A stretch of DNA of 64,000 bases from Pedobacter sp. PACM 27299. GTDB taxonomy: Bacteria > Bacteroidota > Bacteroidia > Sphingobacteriales > Sphingobacteriaceae. Positions 56,515-64,000 of this stretch are shown here, piece after piece (positions within the stretch are counted from its first letter, which is position 1; every line of letters starts with the position of its first letter). The notes below the pieces were generated by a model, which saw nothing but the letters and a program-made list of their open reading frames with translations, was not told where the DNA came from and made no database searches. Position numbers and translations under genes: made by a program. The stretch covers positions 4,712,001 to 4,776,000 of the forward strand of contig NZ_CP012996.1 of NCBI RefSeq assembly GCF_001412655.1. Reading direction: 5' to 3'.

Positions 56515-58307
56515 CAATCTTTAGTTTTTAGGAATGCTTTGATCACTTTTGCCTTATTATTTCCTTTATTGATCAGTTTATAGGAATTGGCTGCTGCAGG
56601 GACCACAAATGTTTCTGCGAAATGGAATGCTGCAGTAGTACCATCTGCTGTTTCTATCGCCAGGCCATCACCTTCTACCAGCATCAATACATGGCAGAGA
56701 TTTTCGGTTTTTACATCAATTGTGGTTGAAAACTCCAGTCGTTCCACATCATAGAAATGATCCGGATGAGTGGGTAGATGGATGATTTCCCAGTCTGCAC
56801 CTGAGCTTAGTAATTTTGGTTTTGACACCAGCTCTTCTCTAACTTTCTCCCCTTTTCTTTCAAAGTTTAAGTTGTTGAAAGCATGTTCAATATTGATTGG
56901 CCTTGGATTTCCATTTAAATCAGGACGAACCCAGTCGTACATTTTAAAGGTGAAAATATAGGGCGTAGCACTGATTTCCAGTACCAGATTATTGGTACCA
57001 GCACTGTGTACCGTACCATTAGGGATCAAAAAGAAATCGTGCTGGTGGGCAGGTAATTTTTGTACATATTTTTCTATGCCAACTTCTTCTCCTGAATTGA
57101 AACTATGCTCCAGTTCTGCTTTAAAAACTTCCGGCTGAATGTCTTCCTGAAATCCGATATATACGCCTGCATCTTCTTTGCAATCGAGAATATAATAGGT
57201 CTCATCCTGTGTAATAGTTTCACCAAATTGCTCCTGAATATATTTCAGACTAGGATGGCATTGAATGGAGAGATTTCCTCCATCAAAAGTATCCAGGAAA
57301 TCAAAGCGGATTGGAAATTCGAATTTAAACTGCTCGGCATGTTTGCCTAACACAGCTTCATTTTCCTGGAACATCAGAAAGTCGAAAGAGATTTCCAGCA
57401 GATGACCATTGCTTTCAAATACCAGCCCATTTTCTGGGGTGATGAGTTCGAAAGACCAGGCGTAATTCACTTCCTCCTGGTTTAGTTCAGAGATGTGCTG
57501 CTTTAACCATTGTCCGCCCCAGGCTCCTGCTTCAAACCATGGTAATGCCCTGAATACTGAGGTTGACAATTTATGAAGGCCGTTTTTGATGGCTCCGAAC
57601 ATGGCCCAGTTGGGTTCTGGCAGGATTTGTCCATCTGCAATTGCGGTGATCTGATCTTTAATATTTTGCTTATGACGATTCAGCACTACCCAATCCACAA
57701 AGTAAAAACGCTTGTACATTTGTTCTTCATTGGCCAGGCCTGTTTTTCCAAGATTGCTGACAGATCCTCCGCGCATGCGGTACTTTACTTCATTTTTAGG
57801 CAGGTCAAAATAGATGATCGGAGCTTCCCAGTTTAACAAAGCGGCGCCTGTTCCAATCCCTATATTAATTGCGGTCTTTTGATCAGGCTGCTGTGCAGAC
57901 AAAGTTTCCAGCTGGAAAAAGTCTTCTAATATCAAAGTGGTTTTTGTACCCCAAACGGAGTCTGGAGTTCCTAAGAATGGATCAACCAATCGGTCAATAT
58001 CGGTATCCGGTTTCAGGTAATCTGCCGTTTTTACCCAGTTGACCTCCAGGTTTCTTTTTTTAAACTCCTTTTCCAATGCGGCAGCGATATTGTTCCATAG
58101 TGTTCCGGCATATCCGTCAATCAACACTGTTTTTTGACTGCAGATCCAATCTGCTAAAGAGGAATACCCTTTAAATACCTGATCATCTCCGATGGAATGA
58201 AAAGGATACATGCTGTAGTCCTGGTTTTTTTCAACTAGTTCATTAATACTTGAAGGCAATGGTTTCTGGCTTGCCTTCCTAATAGATTCTTGTACTTCAA
58301 CCTTCAT
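56514..58307 (-). CDS. Class I mannose-6-phosphate isomerase-like protein with N-terminal P-loop-like domain
   Basis: A 597-residue cytoplasmic protein. The C-terminal 340 residues match type I mannose-6-phosphate isomerases: LSIQCHPSLKY with metal-site Gln349 and His351, ETYYILDCKEDAGVYIG, FFLIPNGTVHSAGTNNLVLE (His in the zinc site) and a final cupin barrel. The first 230 residues are extra. They resemble a small kinase-like P-loop NTPase fold (VLIDGYAGTLWNNIAAALEKEF), but the GxxGxGK sequence is degraded, so ATP binding is doubtful. This two-part form is typical of Bacteroidota. It begins the operon leading to transporter, SusCD and mannosidases and would convert mannose-6-phosphate to fructose-6-phosphate. 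Confidence 0.85.
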   Translation of the reverse strand: MKVEVQESIRKASQKPLPSSINELVEKNQDYSMYPFHSIGDDQVFKGYSSLADWICSQKTVLIDGYAGTLWNNIAAALEKEFKKRNLEVNWVKTADYLKPDTDIDRLVDPFLGTPDSVWGTKTTLILEDFFQLETLSAQQPDQKTAINIGIGTGAALLNWEAPIIYFDLPKNEVKYRMRGGSVSNLGKTGLANEEQMYKRFYFVDWVVLNRHKQNIKDQITAIADGQILPEPNWAMFGAIKNGLHKLSTSVFRALPWFEAGAWGGQWLKQHISELNQEEVNYAWSFELITPENGLVFESNGHLLEISFDFLMFQENEAVLGKHAEQFKFEFPIRFDFLDTFDGGNLSIQCHPSLKYIQEQFGETITQDETYYILDCKEDAGVYIGFQEDIQPEVFKAELEHSFNSGEEVGIEKYVQKLPAHQHDFFLIPNGTVHSAGTNNLVLEISATPYIFTFKMYDWVRPDLNGNPRPINIEHAFNNLNFERKGEKVREELVSKPKLLSSGADWEIIHLPTHPDHFYDVERLEFSTTIDVKTENLCHVLMLVEGDGLAIETADGTTAAFHFAETFVVPAAANSYKLINKGNNKAKVIKAFLKTKD

Positions 58308-58325
58308 TAGTGTGTGTTTAAAATT

Positions 58326-58337
58326 ATGTACCTACAT
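58326..58337. promoter_or_regulatory. Palindrome ATGTA-cc-TACAT upstream of the isomerase-like gene
   Basis: ATGTA (58326-58330) and TACAT (58333-58337) are inverted around CC. The core resembles the other candidate GntR sites in this window. It lies 19 bases before the start of the minus-strand operon, a typical place for repression. Confidence 0.4.
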
Positions 58338-58391
58338 ATATACAGTAATCTTGTTTATTCAATTTATTTTAGTTAAAAAAACCGAAAAACA

Positions 58392-58433
58392 ACATACATA
58401 TATACATACATACGTTAGTATGTATAAACATAC
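58392..58433. promoter_or_regulatory. Cluster of ACATAC / GTATGT repeats, likely GntR operator
   Basis: In the divergent spacer between the isomerase-like gene and the GntR gene, ACATAC occurs at 58392, 58404, 58408 and 58428, with the inverse GTATGT at 58418. The best dyads are ATACATAC-gtta-GTATGTAT (58406-58425) and GTATGT-ataa-ACATAC (58418-58433). They share their core with the perfect palindrome before the GH3 gene at 61871. This is the pattern of a local transcription factor's binding sites. Confidence 0.65.
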
Positions 58434-58544
58434 AAAAACATCACAATAATTATAAAAATATTTTAAATGAATTTTCGGGACATTAAAACACGTCATACTT
58501 TCCCCAAATGAATGATTTTGTATATGTTTGAAGAAAACACCTAC

Positions 58545-59279
58545 ATGAAATTGTCGATAGATCACAAAAGTCCGGTTCCTTTACATGTACAAGCTGAGGC
58601 TTTGCTCCGAAAACTGATCGAATCACCTGATTATCAGGGAGGAAAATTACTACCTATAGAAGTTCAGCTGGCACAGCAGCTGGGCATCTCCAGAACCACC
58701 TTACGTCAGGCCCTGAACAAATTGGTCTATGAAGGATTGCTGGTCCGTAAAAAAGGGGTGGGTACTAAAGTGGTAGAGCAGAAATCTGTCAGCTCAAAAT
58801 CTAAAAACTGGCTGAGTTTCTCTCAGGAAATGCAGGCCCGTGGTATTGTGACCCGAAATTTTGAACTCCATGTCAGCTGGGTGTATCCGGATGAAAGGCT
58901 CGCTTCATTTTTTGACATCAAAACGGACAAAAGGATTTTAAAGCTGGTTCGTTTAAGGGGTAAACCTGATGGGCCTTTCGTTTATTTTGAATCTTATTTT
59001 CACCCTAGAATCGGCCTTACCGGAGAAGAAGACTATACCCGTCCATTGTATGAAATGCTGGAGAATGAATATTCCGTCATCGCCACCATCTCTAAAGAAG
59101 AGATCAGCGCCATCTTAGCGGATAAATTCATTGCTGGAAAACTGGAGTACGAAGTGGGCAGTCCTGTACTGCTGCGGAAAAGGTTTGTTTTTGATAAAAT
59201 GGAAAGACCTATTGAGTATAACCTGGGTTTTTACAAGGCCGATAGTTTTATTTATACTGTGGAGAGCGAGCGAGAGTAA
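58545..59279 (+). CDS. GntR family transcriptional regulator with UTRA effector domain
   Basis: 244 residues from the ATG at 58545; an in-frame ATG 11 codons upstream exists but family members normally begin close to the I-x-H-x-SPVPLH motif. The N-terminal winged helix (about 10-75) reads LHVQAEALLRKLIESPDYQG, LGISRTTLRQALNKLVYEGL and RKKGVGTKVV. The UTRA ligand domain (about 85-240) has VRLRGKPDGPFVYFESYFHP and EYEVGSPVLLRKRFVFDK. HutC-type GntR proteins sense sugars or sugar phosphates and usually repress. It is divergent from the mannose operon and convergent with a GH92 gene. The repeated ACATAC boxes on both sides are its likely targets. Confidence 0.92.
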   Translation: MKLSIDHKSPVPLHVQAEALLRKLIESPDYQGGKLLPIEVQLAQQLGISRTTLRQALNKLVYEGLLVRKKGVGTKVVEQKSVSSKSKNWLSFSQEMQARGIVTRNFELHVSWVYPDERLASFFDIKTDKRILKLVRLRGKPDGPFVYFESYFHPRIGLTGEEDYTRPLYEMLENEYSVIATISKEEISAILADKFIAGKLEYEVGSPVLLRKRFVFDKMERPIEYNLGFYKADSFIYTVESERE

Positions 59280-61584
59280 GGTCGAGGACTCCACCTTTTT
59301 CCAGGTCCTTAAATTTAATCTTCAGCTCGTTTAATGGCTTAGCATTGAGCCTTCCGCTCTGGATATAAGGATGATTTGGATCCTGCTGATTCACTTTAAT
59401 GAGGAAATCATTTTTACGTATTTCCTTAGGCAGTTTAATCCTGACGCTTTCAAACAATGGCGCACCAATGAGGAAAGAAGGTTCAGCTGCTGTCAGTGCT
59501 TTTACATCAAAAAGCCCCATTGCGGACAATACATACCAGGCACCGAGTTGTCCCTGATCTTCATCCTGTCCATATCCATAACCATGGATGCCGTCGGTTC
59601 CATAGAACTCATTGCAGATTGCCCTTACCCATTTTTGGCTGAGATCCGGTCTTCCCGCATAATGGAACAGCCAGGAAATATGCAGGTTTGGCTGATTTCC
59701 ATGATTATACAAACTTTCAATTCCTGCAAAGGCATCAATATGCTTCCCTCCCCCAAATAAGTTTTTCTGGGAAATGGTGAAGATACTGTCTAAGCGGTTG
59801 CTGAAAGTGGTTTTTCCAACCAGGTTGACCAGCTCTTCCGGAGCATGCGGCACATAAAAAGTATACTGCCAGGCATTGCCTTCCTGGAAACCACGCCATG
59901 ATTCGTAGGGATTAAAGCGGTCCAGGAATTTACCTTCCACATCTTTCGGTCTGACAAATTTGGTTGCTGGATCATATAGCAATTTCCAGCCCTCTGCGAG
60001 TTTATACAGCTGTTCCGCATCTGCTTTCTTATCCAGTGATTTGGCAAATTGTGCTGCGGCGAAAGAAGAAAAAGAATATTCTAAGGTATGGGAGGCGCCA
60101 AAAGGAGAGCCTGCTGTATTTAATTCCGGGTTGCCGCTCGAGTCCTTTACATAGGGAGAATAGCCTTTTTCTACGAAAACGCCTACGTCAAGTTTTCCTG
60201 ATCCGGGGATGCGGTTTTTTGCTTCCAGTTCATTTTTTCTGACCGCTTCATAGGCCAATTGGACATCATAATTCCGGATACCTGCATTATAAGCTGCAGC
60301 AATCGCCAGTCCGGTGAAATTCGTTCCAACACCGGAAACATATTTACTATTTGCAATCCCATCACCAAGCCATCCTGCATCTTTATAAACCAGCAATTGA
60401 CTTTGCACCCAATCATTATAGTATTCAGGGTAGGCAATTGCCCATAACTGAGTCAGGTTCCAGAATGCACCCCAAATGGCATCTGTATTGTAATGATGAT
60501 GTACAGGGCTGCCATTTTTCAATAAAGGAATCTGACCAATGCTTCCGTCATTTTTAGGATAAGCCCCATTCACATCATCTGCCAGGCCCCTGCCTAAAAG
60601 TGCATGGTATAGCCCGGTGTAAAACTTGATTCGATCGTTTAATAAGCCACCTTTCACCTCAATTCTGCCCAATGCGCTGTTCCAGTTTTCTGTAGCTTTA
60701 TTTTTTGCTTTTGCAAAACTTAGTCCGGAGGCTTCTTTCTTTAGATTGAGCTGAGCATTCTCTACAGAAGTATAGGAAAGTCCGGTTTTGATGCCAATTT
60801 GTTCTCCATTTTTAGTTTTAAACCTCAGGTAGATGCCCGCGCCTTTTCCCTGTATACTTTTCTGCCCTTTAAATTGCGTGTTGTCTATAAATGTACCATA
60901 AGCAGCAGGCGTTTTATCCAGCTCCGCATAGAAATACATGGTCACATTTGCTGCTTCCTGATATTTCTGCACATATACCGGCTTTGTTACTACATAACCC
61001 CAAACATGACGGTCATCGTAAGTCACTTTAGCATCCAATACGGGTCCGCTCTCACCCATCTTATGGCCAATGTCAAAAATAACGTTGGCGGAGTCTGTTT
61101 CCGGGAAAGTATACTGATGAAAACCGACCCTTTCTGTAGCAGTCAGCTCGGCTTTGATCTGATAATCTTTTAATAATACGCGATAATATCCAGCAGTTGC
61201 AAACTCATCTGCCTTATCAAAAGAGGATCTGTACCCGGAATTCTTTTCATTTTCTTTACCTGGGACCGTTTTTAAGGTACCAACAGTTGGTGCAAATACA
61301 ATCCCGCCTATCTGAAACTCATGAAAATTTGCAAAGCCTTCTATGGAGCGATGACGATCGTCGTAACCTACAGCCTCCCATCCGGAGGCGTTACCTTCAG
61401 ATCCATTGGTACTCGGTGCTAATTTAGCCATCCCAAAAGGGACTGCTGCCGGAGTATAGAAAAAATACCGGCTATGCGCAGATCCGATGTTAGGTTTCAC
61501 ATATTGAATCAGATCCCTCGCTTCTTGTGCGTAAAGTAAGGTGGCTTGTATACTAATTAATGAGATTAAAAGAATCCTTTTCAT
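59248..61584 (-). CDS. GH92 family alpha-mannosidase (third copy)
   Basis: A 778-residue secreted enzyme (signal peptide ending LLYAQ). The GH92 start is KPNIGSAHSRYFFYTPAAVP, with the acid Glu568 in EGNAWQYTF and the Asp pair 674/676 in GQDEDQGQLGAWYVLSAMGL. The lengths of both domains are normal. It resembles the catalytic part of the second copy more than the first (shared G-SAHSR motif). Its 3' end overlaps that of the convergent GntR gene by 32 bases. It is transcribed alone, divergently from the GH3 gene, and probably under the same GntR control. It is an inverting calcium-dependent exo-mannosidase by family. Confidence 0.94.
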   Translation of the reverse strand: MKRILLISLISIQATLLYAQEARDLIQYVKPNIGSAHSRYFFYTPAAVPFGMAKLAPSTNGSEGNASGWEAVGYDDRHRSIEGFANFHEFQIGGIVFAPTVGTLKTVPGKENEKNSGYRSSFDKADEFATAGYYRVLLKDYQIKAELTATERVGFHQYTFPETDSANVIFDIGHKMGESGPVLDAKVTYDDRHVWGYVVTKPVYVQKYQEAANVTMYFYAELDKTPAAYGTFIDNTQFKGQKSIQGKGAGIYLRFKTKNGEQIGIKTGLSYTSVENAQLNLKKEASGLSFAKAKNKATENWNSALGRIEVKGGLLNDRIKFYTGLYHALLGRGLADDVNGAYPKNDGSIGQIPLLKNGSPVHHHYNTDAIWGAFWNLTQLWAIAYPEYYNDWVQSQLLVYKDAGWLGDGIANSKYVSGVGTNFTGLAIAAAYNAGIRNYDVQLAYEAVRKNELEAKNRIPGSGKLDVGVFVEKGYSPYVKDSSGNPELNTAGSPFGASHTLEYSFSSFAAAQFAKSLDKKADAEQLYKLAEGWKLLYDPATKFVRPKDVEGKFLDRFNPYESWRGFQEGNAWQYTFYVPHAPEELVNLVGKTTFSNRLDSIFTISQKNLFGGGKHIDAFAGIESLYNHGNQPNLHISWLFHYAGRPDLSQKWVRAICNEFYGTDGIHGYGYGQDEDQGQLGAWYVLSAMGLFDVKALTAAEPSFLIGAPLFESVRIKLPKEIRKNDFLIKVNQQDPNHPYIQSGRLNAKPLNELKIKFKDLEKGGVLDLTLARSPQYK

Positions 61585-61898
61585 TGTGGTTTAAGGTTTA
61601 AGTTTTATGCTGTATGACCTGTAAAGGCTGCGATCTGAAAAATGAAAACCTCAGATCCGCAAATCAAGGCCTCATCCAGAACAAACAAAAGCAACAGTCT
61701 GAGCAAACAAAAGCAGCATCCAGGCCAAATGTACATACATAGTTTTCAAATATATTTTAAATCTCCAGTACTTTAAAATTTATTATAAAATAAACAGTTA
61801 AACACTTAAAAAGAAGAATCAAAAGATAAAAATTCAATTATTTATGAGTAATATTTAAATTTCACTATACTTGTATGTACATACAATCTAACCAAACC
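61585..61898. promoter_or_regulatory. 314-base divergent regulatory region between GH92 and GH3 genes
   Basis: The spacer is AT-rich and has no gene. It contains a direct repeat CAAACAAAAGCA (61682-61693 and 61704-61715, 22 bases apart) on the GH92 side, an incomplete GntR-type box ATGTACATACA (61729-61739), and the perfect palindrome at 61871-61886 on the GH3 side. TATACTTG at 61866-61873 is close to the Bacteroidota -7 element (TAnnTTTG) and overlaps the palindrome. Confidence 0.6.
61871..61886. promoter_or_regulatory. Perfect 16-bp palindrome TTGTATGTACATACAA, candidate GntR operator
   Basis: The site is fully self-complementary and ends 12 bases before the GH3 start codon. Its GTATGT/ACATAC arms are the same as those repeated before the GntR gene. 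It overlaps the possible -7 box, so binding would block transcription start. Assignment to the GntR protein is inference. Confidence 0.75.
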
Positions 61899-64000
61899 AT
61901 GAATAAGCTTAAACATTTGACCTGCTGTGCCTTTTTTTCTTTGCCATTGACTGCTATTTGCCAGCAGCCTTTATATAAAGATGCCAGTCAGCCTATAGCA
62001 ATAAGGACCAAAGATCTGATCAGTAGAATGACACTCAAAGAAAAAGTAGGTCAATTGCTGAGTCCGCTGGGCTGGGAAATGTACGAGCGACAAGGGAACA
62101 AAGTGAAAGTGTCTCAAAAATTCAAGGATCTTATTGCTGAAAAACAGGCTGGGATGCTCTGGGCAACTTTCAGAGCTGATCCATGGACACAAAAAACGCT
62201 GGCGAATGGCCTTAATCCAGAAATGTCGGCGGAAGCAGCGAATGAATTACAGCAGTATATGATCAAGAATACCCGTCTGGGGATTCCTATATTTTTAGCA
62301 GAAGAGGCACCCCATGGCCACATGGCCATTGGGACCACCGTGTTTCCAACGGGCATTGGGCAGGCTTCTACCTGGAATCAGGCCTTATTAACCCGTATGT
62401 CGGCGGCTGTTGCTAAAGAAGTTCGTCTGCAGGGCGCTCACATCAGCTACGGCCCGGTATTGGATTTATCACGTGATCCACGCTGGTCGCGTGTAGAAGA
62501 AAGTTATGGAGAAGACCCGATATTGACTGCTAAGCTTGCCAGCGCTATCATTACTGGTTTAGGTGCCGGAAAACTTTCCAATCCTTATAGTACCATCGCC
62601 ACGCTGAAGCACTTTGTAGCTTACGCCATACCTGAAGGCGGGCATAATGGCGCTGCTGCCAGTGTTGGTGAGCGTGAATTGCGGGAATATTTTCTCCCTC
62701 CTTTTCAATCTGCGGTAAAAGCAGGTGCAAGGTCCATCATGGCGGCTTATAATTCCATAGATGGCATTCCATGCAGTTCCAACAGTTTTTTATTGACGGA
62801 TATTTTGATCAAAGAATGGGGATTTAAAGGATTTACGGTTTCTGATTTGGGCAGTATTGAAGGAATTAAAGGCAGTCACCGGATTGCCAGGGATTACACC
62901 CAAGCGGCCAAATTGGCCCTTACTGCAGGCTTAGATGCAGATTTGGGCGGAAATGCCTACCCTAACCTGATTGCTGCAGTGGAGCAGGGAAAAGTTGAAG
63001 CGCGATTTATTGATACTGCTGTATCGCGGGTACTCCGCCTAAAATTCGAAATGGGATTATTTGAACACCCATTTGTCGATGTGCAAAAAGCTAAGAAAGA
63101 GATTAAAACGAAAGAAAACATCCTGCTTTCCCGTCAGGTAGCCAGAGAATCCATCATCCTGTTAGAGAATAAAAACAGCCTGCTTCCCTTGAAAAAAGGG
63201 CTCAAACTTGCTGTTGTAGGTCCTAATGCCGACAATGTTTACAATATGCTCGGCGATTATACTGCTCCGCAAGCTGAAGGAAATGTAGTCACCGTATTGC
63301 AGGGGCTGCGTTCCAAACTCTCCCCTTCCATGGTGACTTATGTGAAAGGCTGTTCGATCCGTGATACCACAGCTAGCAGCATCCCTCAGGCAGTGGCGGC
63401 CGCAGCAGCGTCTGATGTGATCGTTGCCGTTGTAGGTGGTTCCAGTGCACGTGATTTCAAGACCTCCTACGCTGCCACAGGAGCGGCAATCGCCTCTGTT
63501 GAAACGATTTCGGATATGGAAAGCGGGGAAGGTTTTGATCGTTCTACGCTGGATCTGCTGGGCAAACAAATGGAGCTATTGCGAGCCTTAAAGAAAACCG
63601 GCAAACCATTAATTGTCATCTACCTACAAGGAAGGCCGCTCAATATGAACTGGGCTAAAGAAAATGCAGATGCTTTATTGTGTGCCTGGTACCCCGGACA
63701 AGAAGGTGGATCGGCAGTTGCCGATGTATTATTCGGAGATTATAATCCAGCAGGCAGGCTTCCAATTTCAGTCCCTCGGAGTGTGGGGCAAATCCCTGTT
63801 CATTACAATCGGAAAAGCCCTTTGGATCATCGTTATGTGGAAGAAGAAGCTACGCCACTTTATGCGTTTGGCTATGGTCAAAGTTATACCAGCTTTATTT
63901 ATGATCAGCTGAATGTGAACGCCGCAGATGCAGATGGCAATTATAAAGTATCCTTTACTTTGTTGAATAAGGGCGCCTATGATGGCGATGAAGTAGTACA
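61899..64000 (+). CDS. GH3 family beta-glycosidase, 3' end outside the window
   Basis: The frame from the ATG at 61899 stays open to the window end (700 codons), so the gene is incomplete here. It encodes a signal peptide (ending AICQ), then the GH3 N-terminal barrel: RMTLKEKVGQLLSP, LGIPIFLAEEAPHGHM, VLDLSRDPRWSRVEESYGED and ATLKHFVAY. The nucleophile is Asp316 in FKGFTVSDLGSIEG. The alpha/beta sandwich (LPLKKGLKLAVVGPNADN, WYPGQEGGSAVADVLFGDYN) and the start of the fibronectin-III-like domain follow. Family members remove terminal beta-glucose, beta-xylose, beta-GlcNAc or alpha-arabinose residues; the linkage is not clear here. A perfect palindrome sits just upstream. Confidence 0.95.
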   Translation, partial: MNKLKHLTCCAFFSLPLTAICQQPLYKDASQPIAIRTKDLISRMTLKEKVGQLLSPLGWEMYERQGNKVKVSQKFKDLIAEKQAGMLWATFRADPWTQKTLANGLNPEMSAEAANELQQYMIKNTRLGIPIFLAEEAPHGHMAIGTTVFPTGIGQASTWNQALLTRMSAAVAKEVRLQGAHISYGPVLDLSRDPRWSRVEESYGEDPILTAKLASAIITGLGAGKLSNPYSTIATLKHFVAYAIPEGGHNGAAASVGERELREYFLPPFQSAVKAGARSIMAAYNSIDGIPCSSNSFLLTDILIKEWGFKGFTVSDLGSIEGIKGSHRIARDYTQAAKLALTAGLDADLGGNAYPNLIAAVEQGKVEARFIDTAVSRVLRLKFEMGLFEHPFVDVQKAKKEIKTKENILLSRQVARESIILLENKNSLLPLKKGLKLAVVGPNADNVYNMLGDYTAPQAEGNVVTVLQGLRSKLSPSMVTYVKGCSIRDTTASSIPQAVAAAAASDVIVAVVGGSSARDFKTSYAATGAAIASVETISDMESGEGFDRSTLDLLGKQMELLRALKKTGKPLIVIYLQGRPLNMNWAKENADALLCAWYPGQEGGSAVADVLFGDYNPAGRLPISVPRSVGQIPVHYNRKSPLDHRYVEEEATPLYAFGYGQSYTSFIYDQLNVNAADADGNYKVSFTLLNKGAYDGDEVV

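Noticed and set aside
58392..58433. CRISPR-like or tandem satellite array
   Set aside because: Repeats are only 6-8 bases, partly overlapping and inverted, with no regular spacers; a transcription factor site cluster explains them better.
61971..63569. Minus-strand open frames inside the GH3 region (for example 62114-62356 and 63162-63569)
   Set aside because: They are antisense to a continuous plus-strand GH3 frame with all family motifs, and their translations have no recognisable features.

Overview
The window reads as the chromosome of a Bacteroidota member of the Sphingobacteriaceae, most like Pedobacter. The evidence is three SusC/SusD pairs, many signal-peptide lipoproteins, a propeller-type two-component sensor, a DUF6266 protein, AT-rich spacers and weak Shine-Dalgarno sequences. 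No rRNA, tRNA, CRISPR array, insertion sequence or phage gene was seen. Nearly the whole window is carbohydrate and glycoconjugate foraging machinery.

Layout. (1) 1-3.6 kb, plus strand: the tail of an MFS transporter, a GMC oxidoreductase with its small subunit, and a sugar isomerase/epimerase. This set fits oxidation of sugars to keto-sugars. A strong hairpin terminator closes it. (2) 3.6-12.6 kb, minus strand: a lone lipoprotein, then an operon of a discoidin-like lipoprotein, SusC, SusD and two HExxH metallopeptidase lipoproteins. The last peptidase repeats the discoidin-like domain of the first gene. A classical histidine kinase is divergent from this operon, and an OmpR-type regulator lies tail to tail with the kinase. 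(3) 15.5-20.3 kb, plus: a CPBP membrane protease, then a sensor/regulator pair that corresponds to a hybrid two-component system split into two overlapping genes. (4) 20.3-30.0 kb, minus: an alpha-mannoside utilisation locus (TIG-NHL lipoprotein, SusC, SusD, DUF1735 lipoprotein, GH92). (5) 30.4-42.6 kb: two paralogous DUF4965 'glutaminase-like' proteins around an aldose 1-epimerase, then GH2 and GH76 enzymes, with a divergent GH127. A (TA)16 microsatellite sits in front of one paralog. (6) 42.7-45.5 kb: two VOC proteins, a broken EamA transporter gene and a DUF6266 protein. (7) 45.7-64 kb: a second mannose-type locus (mannose-6-phosphate isomerase-like protein, sugar MFS, SusC, SusD, an (alpha/alpha)6 glycosidase, GH92) with a divergent GntR regulator, another GH92, and a GH3 gene that runs off the window end.

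How it fits together. Three GH92 alpha-mannosidases, a GH76 endo-mannanase, GH2, GH3 and GH127 enzymes, mutarotase, sugar transport and mannose-6-phosphate isomerase make a coherent route for degrading mannose-rich glycans such as fungal mannan or N-glycans. The peptidase locus may process the protein part of glycoproteins. Regulation looks modular. The split hybrid system abuts the first mannan locus, the separate HK/RR pair adjoins the peptidase locus, and the GntR protein probably acts at palindromes related to TTGTATGTACATACAA in the two divergent spacers of region 7.

Points most worth a second look: the SusCD-peptidase operon bounded by paralogous discoidin-like domains, the split hybrid sensor whose overlap permits a -1 frameshift, the GntR box set, the hairpin attenuator after SusD, the (TA)16 tract, and the deletion-bearing EamA pseudogene.
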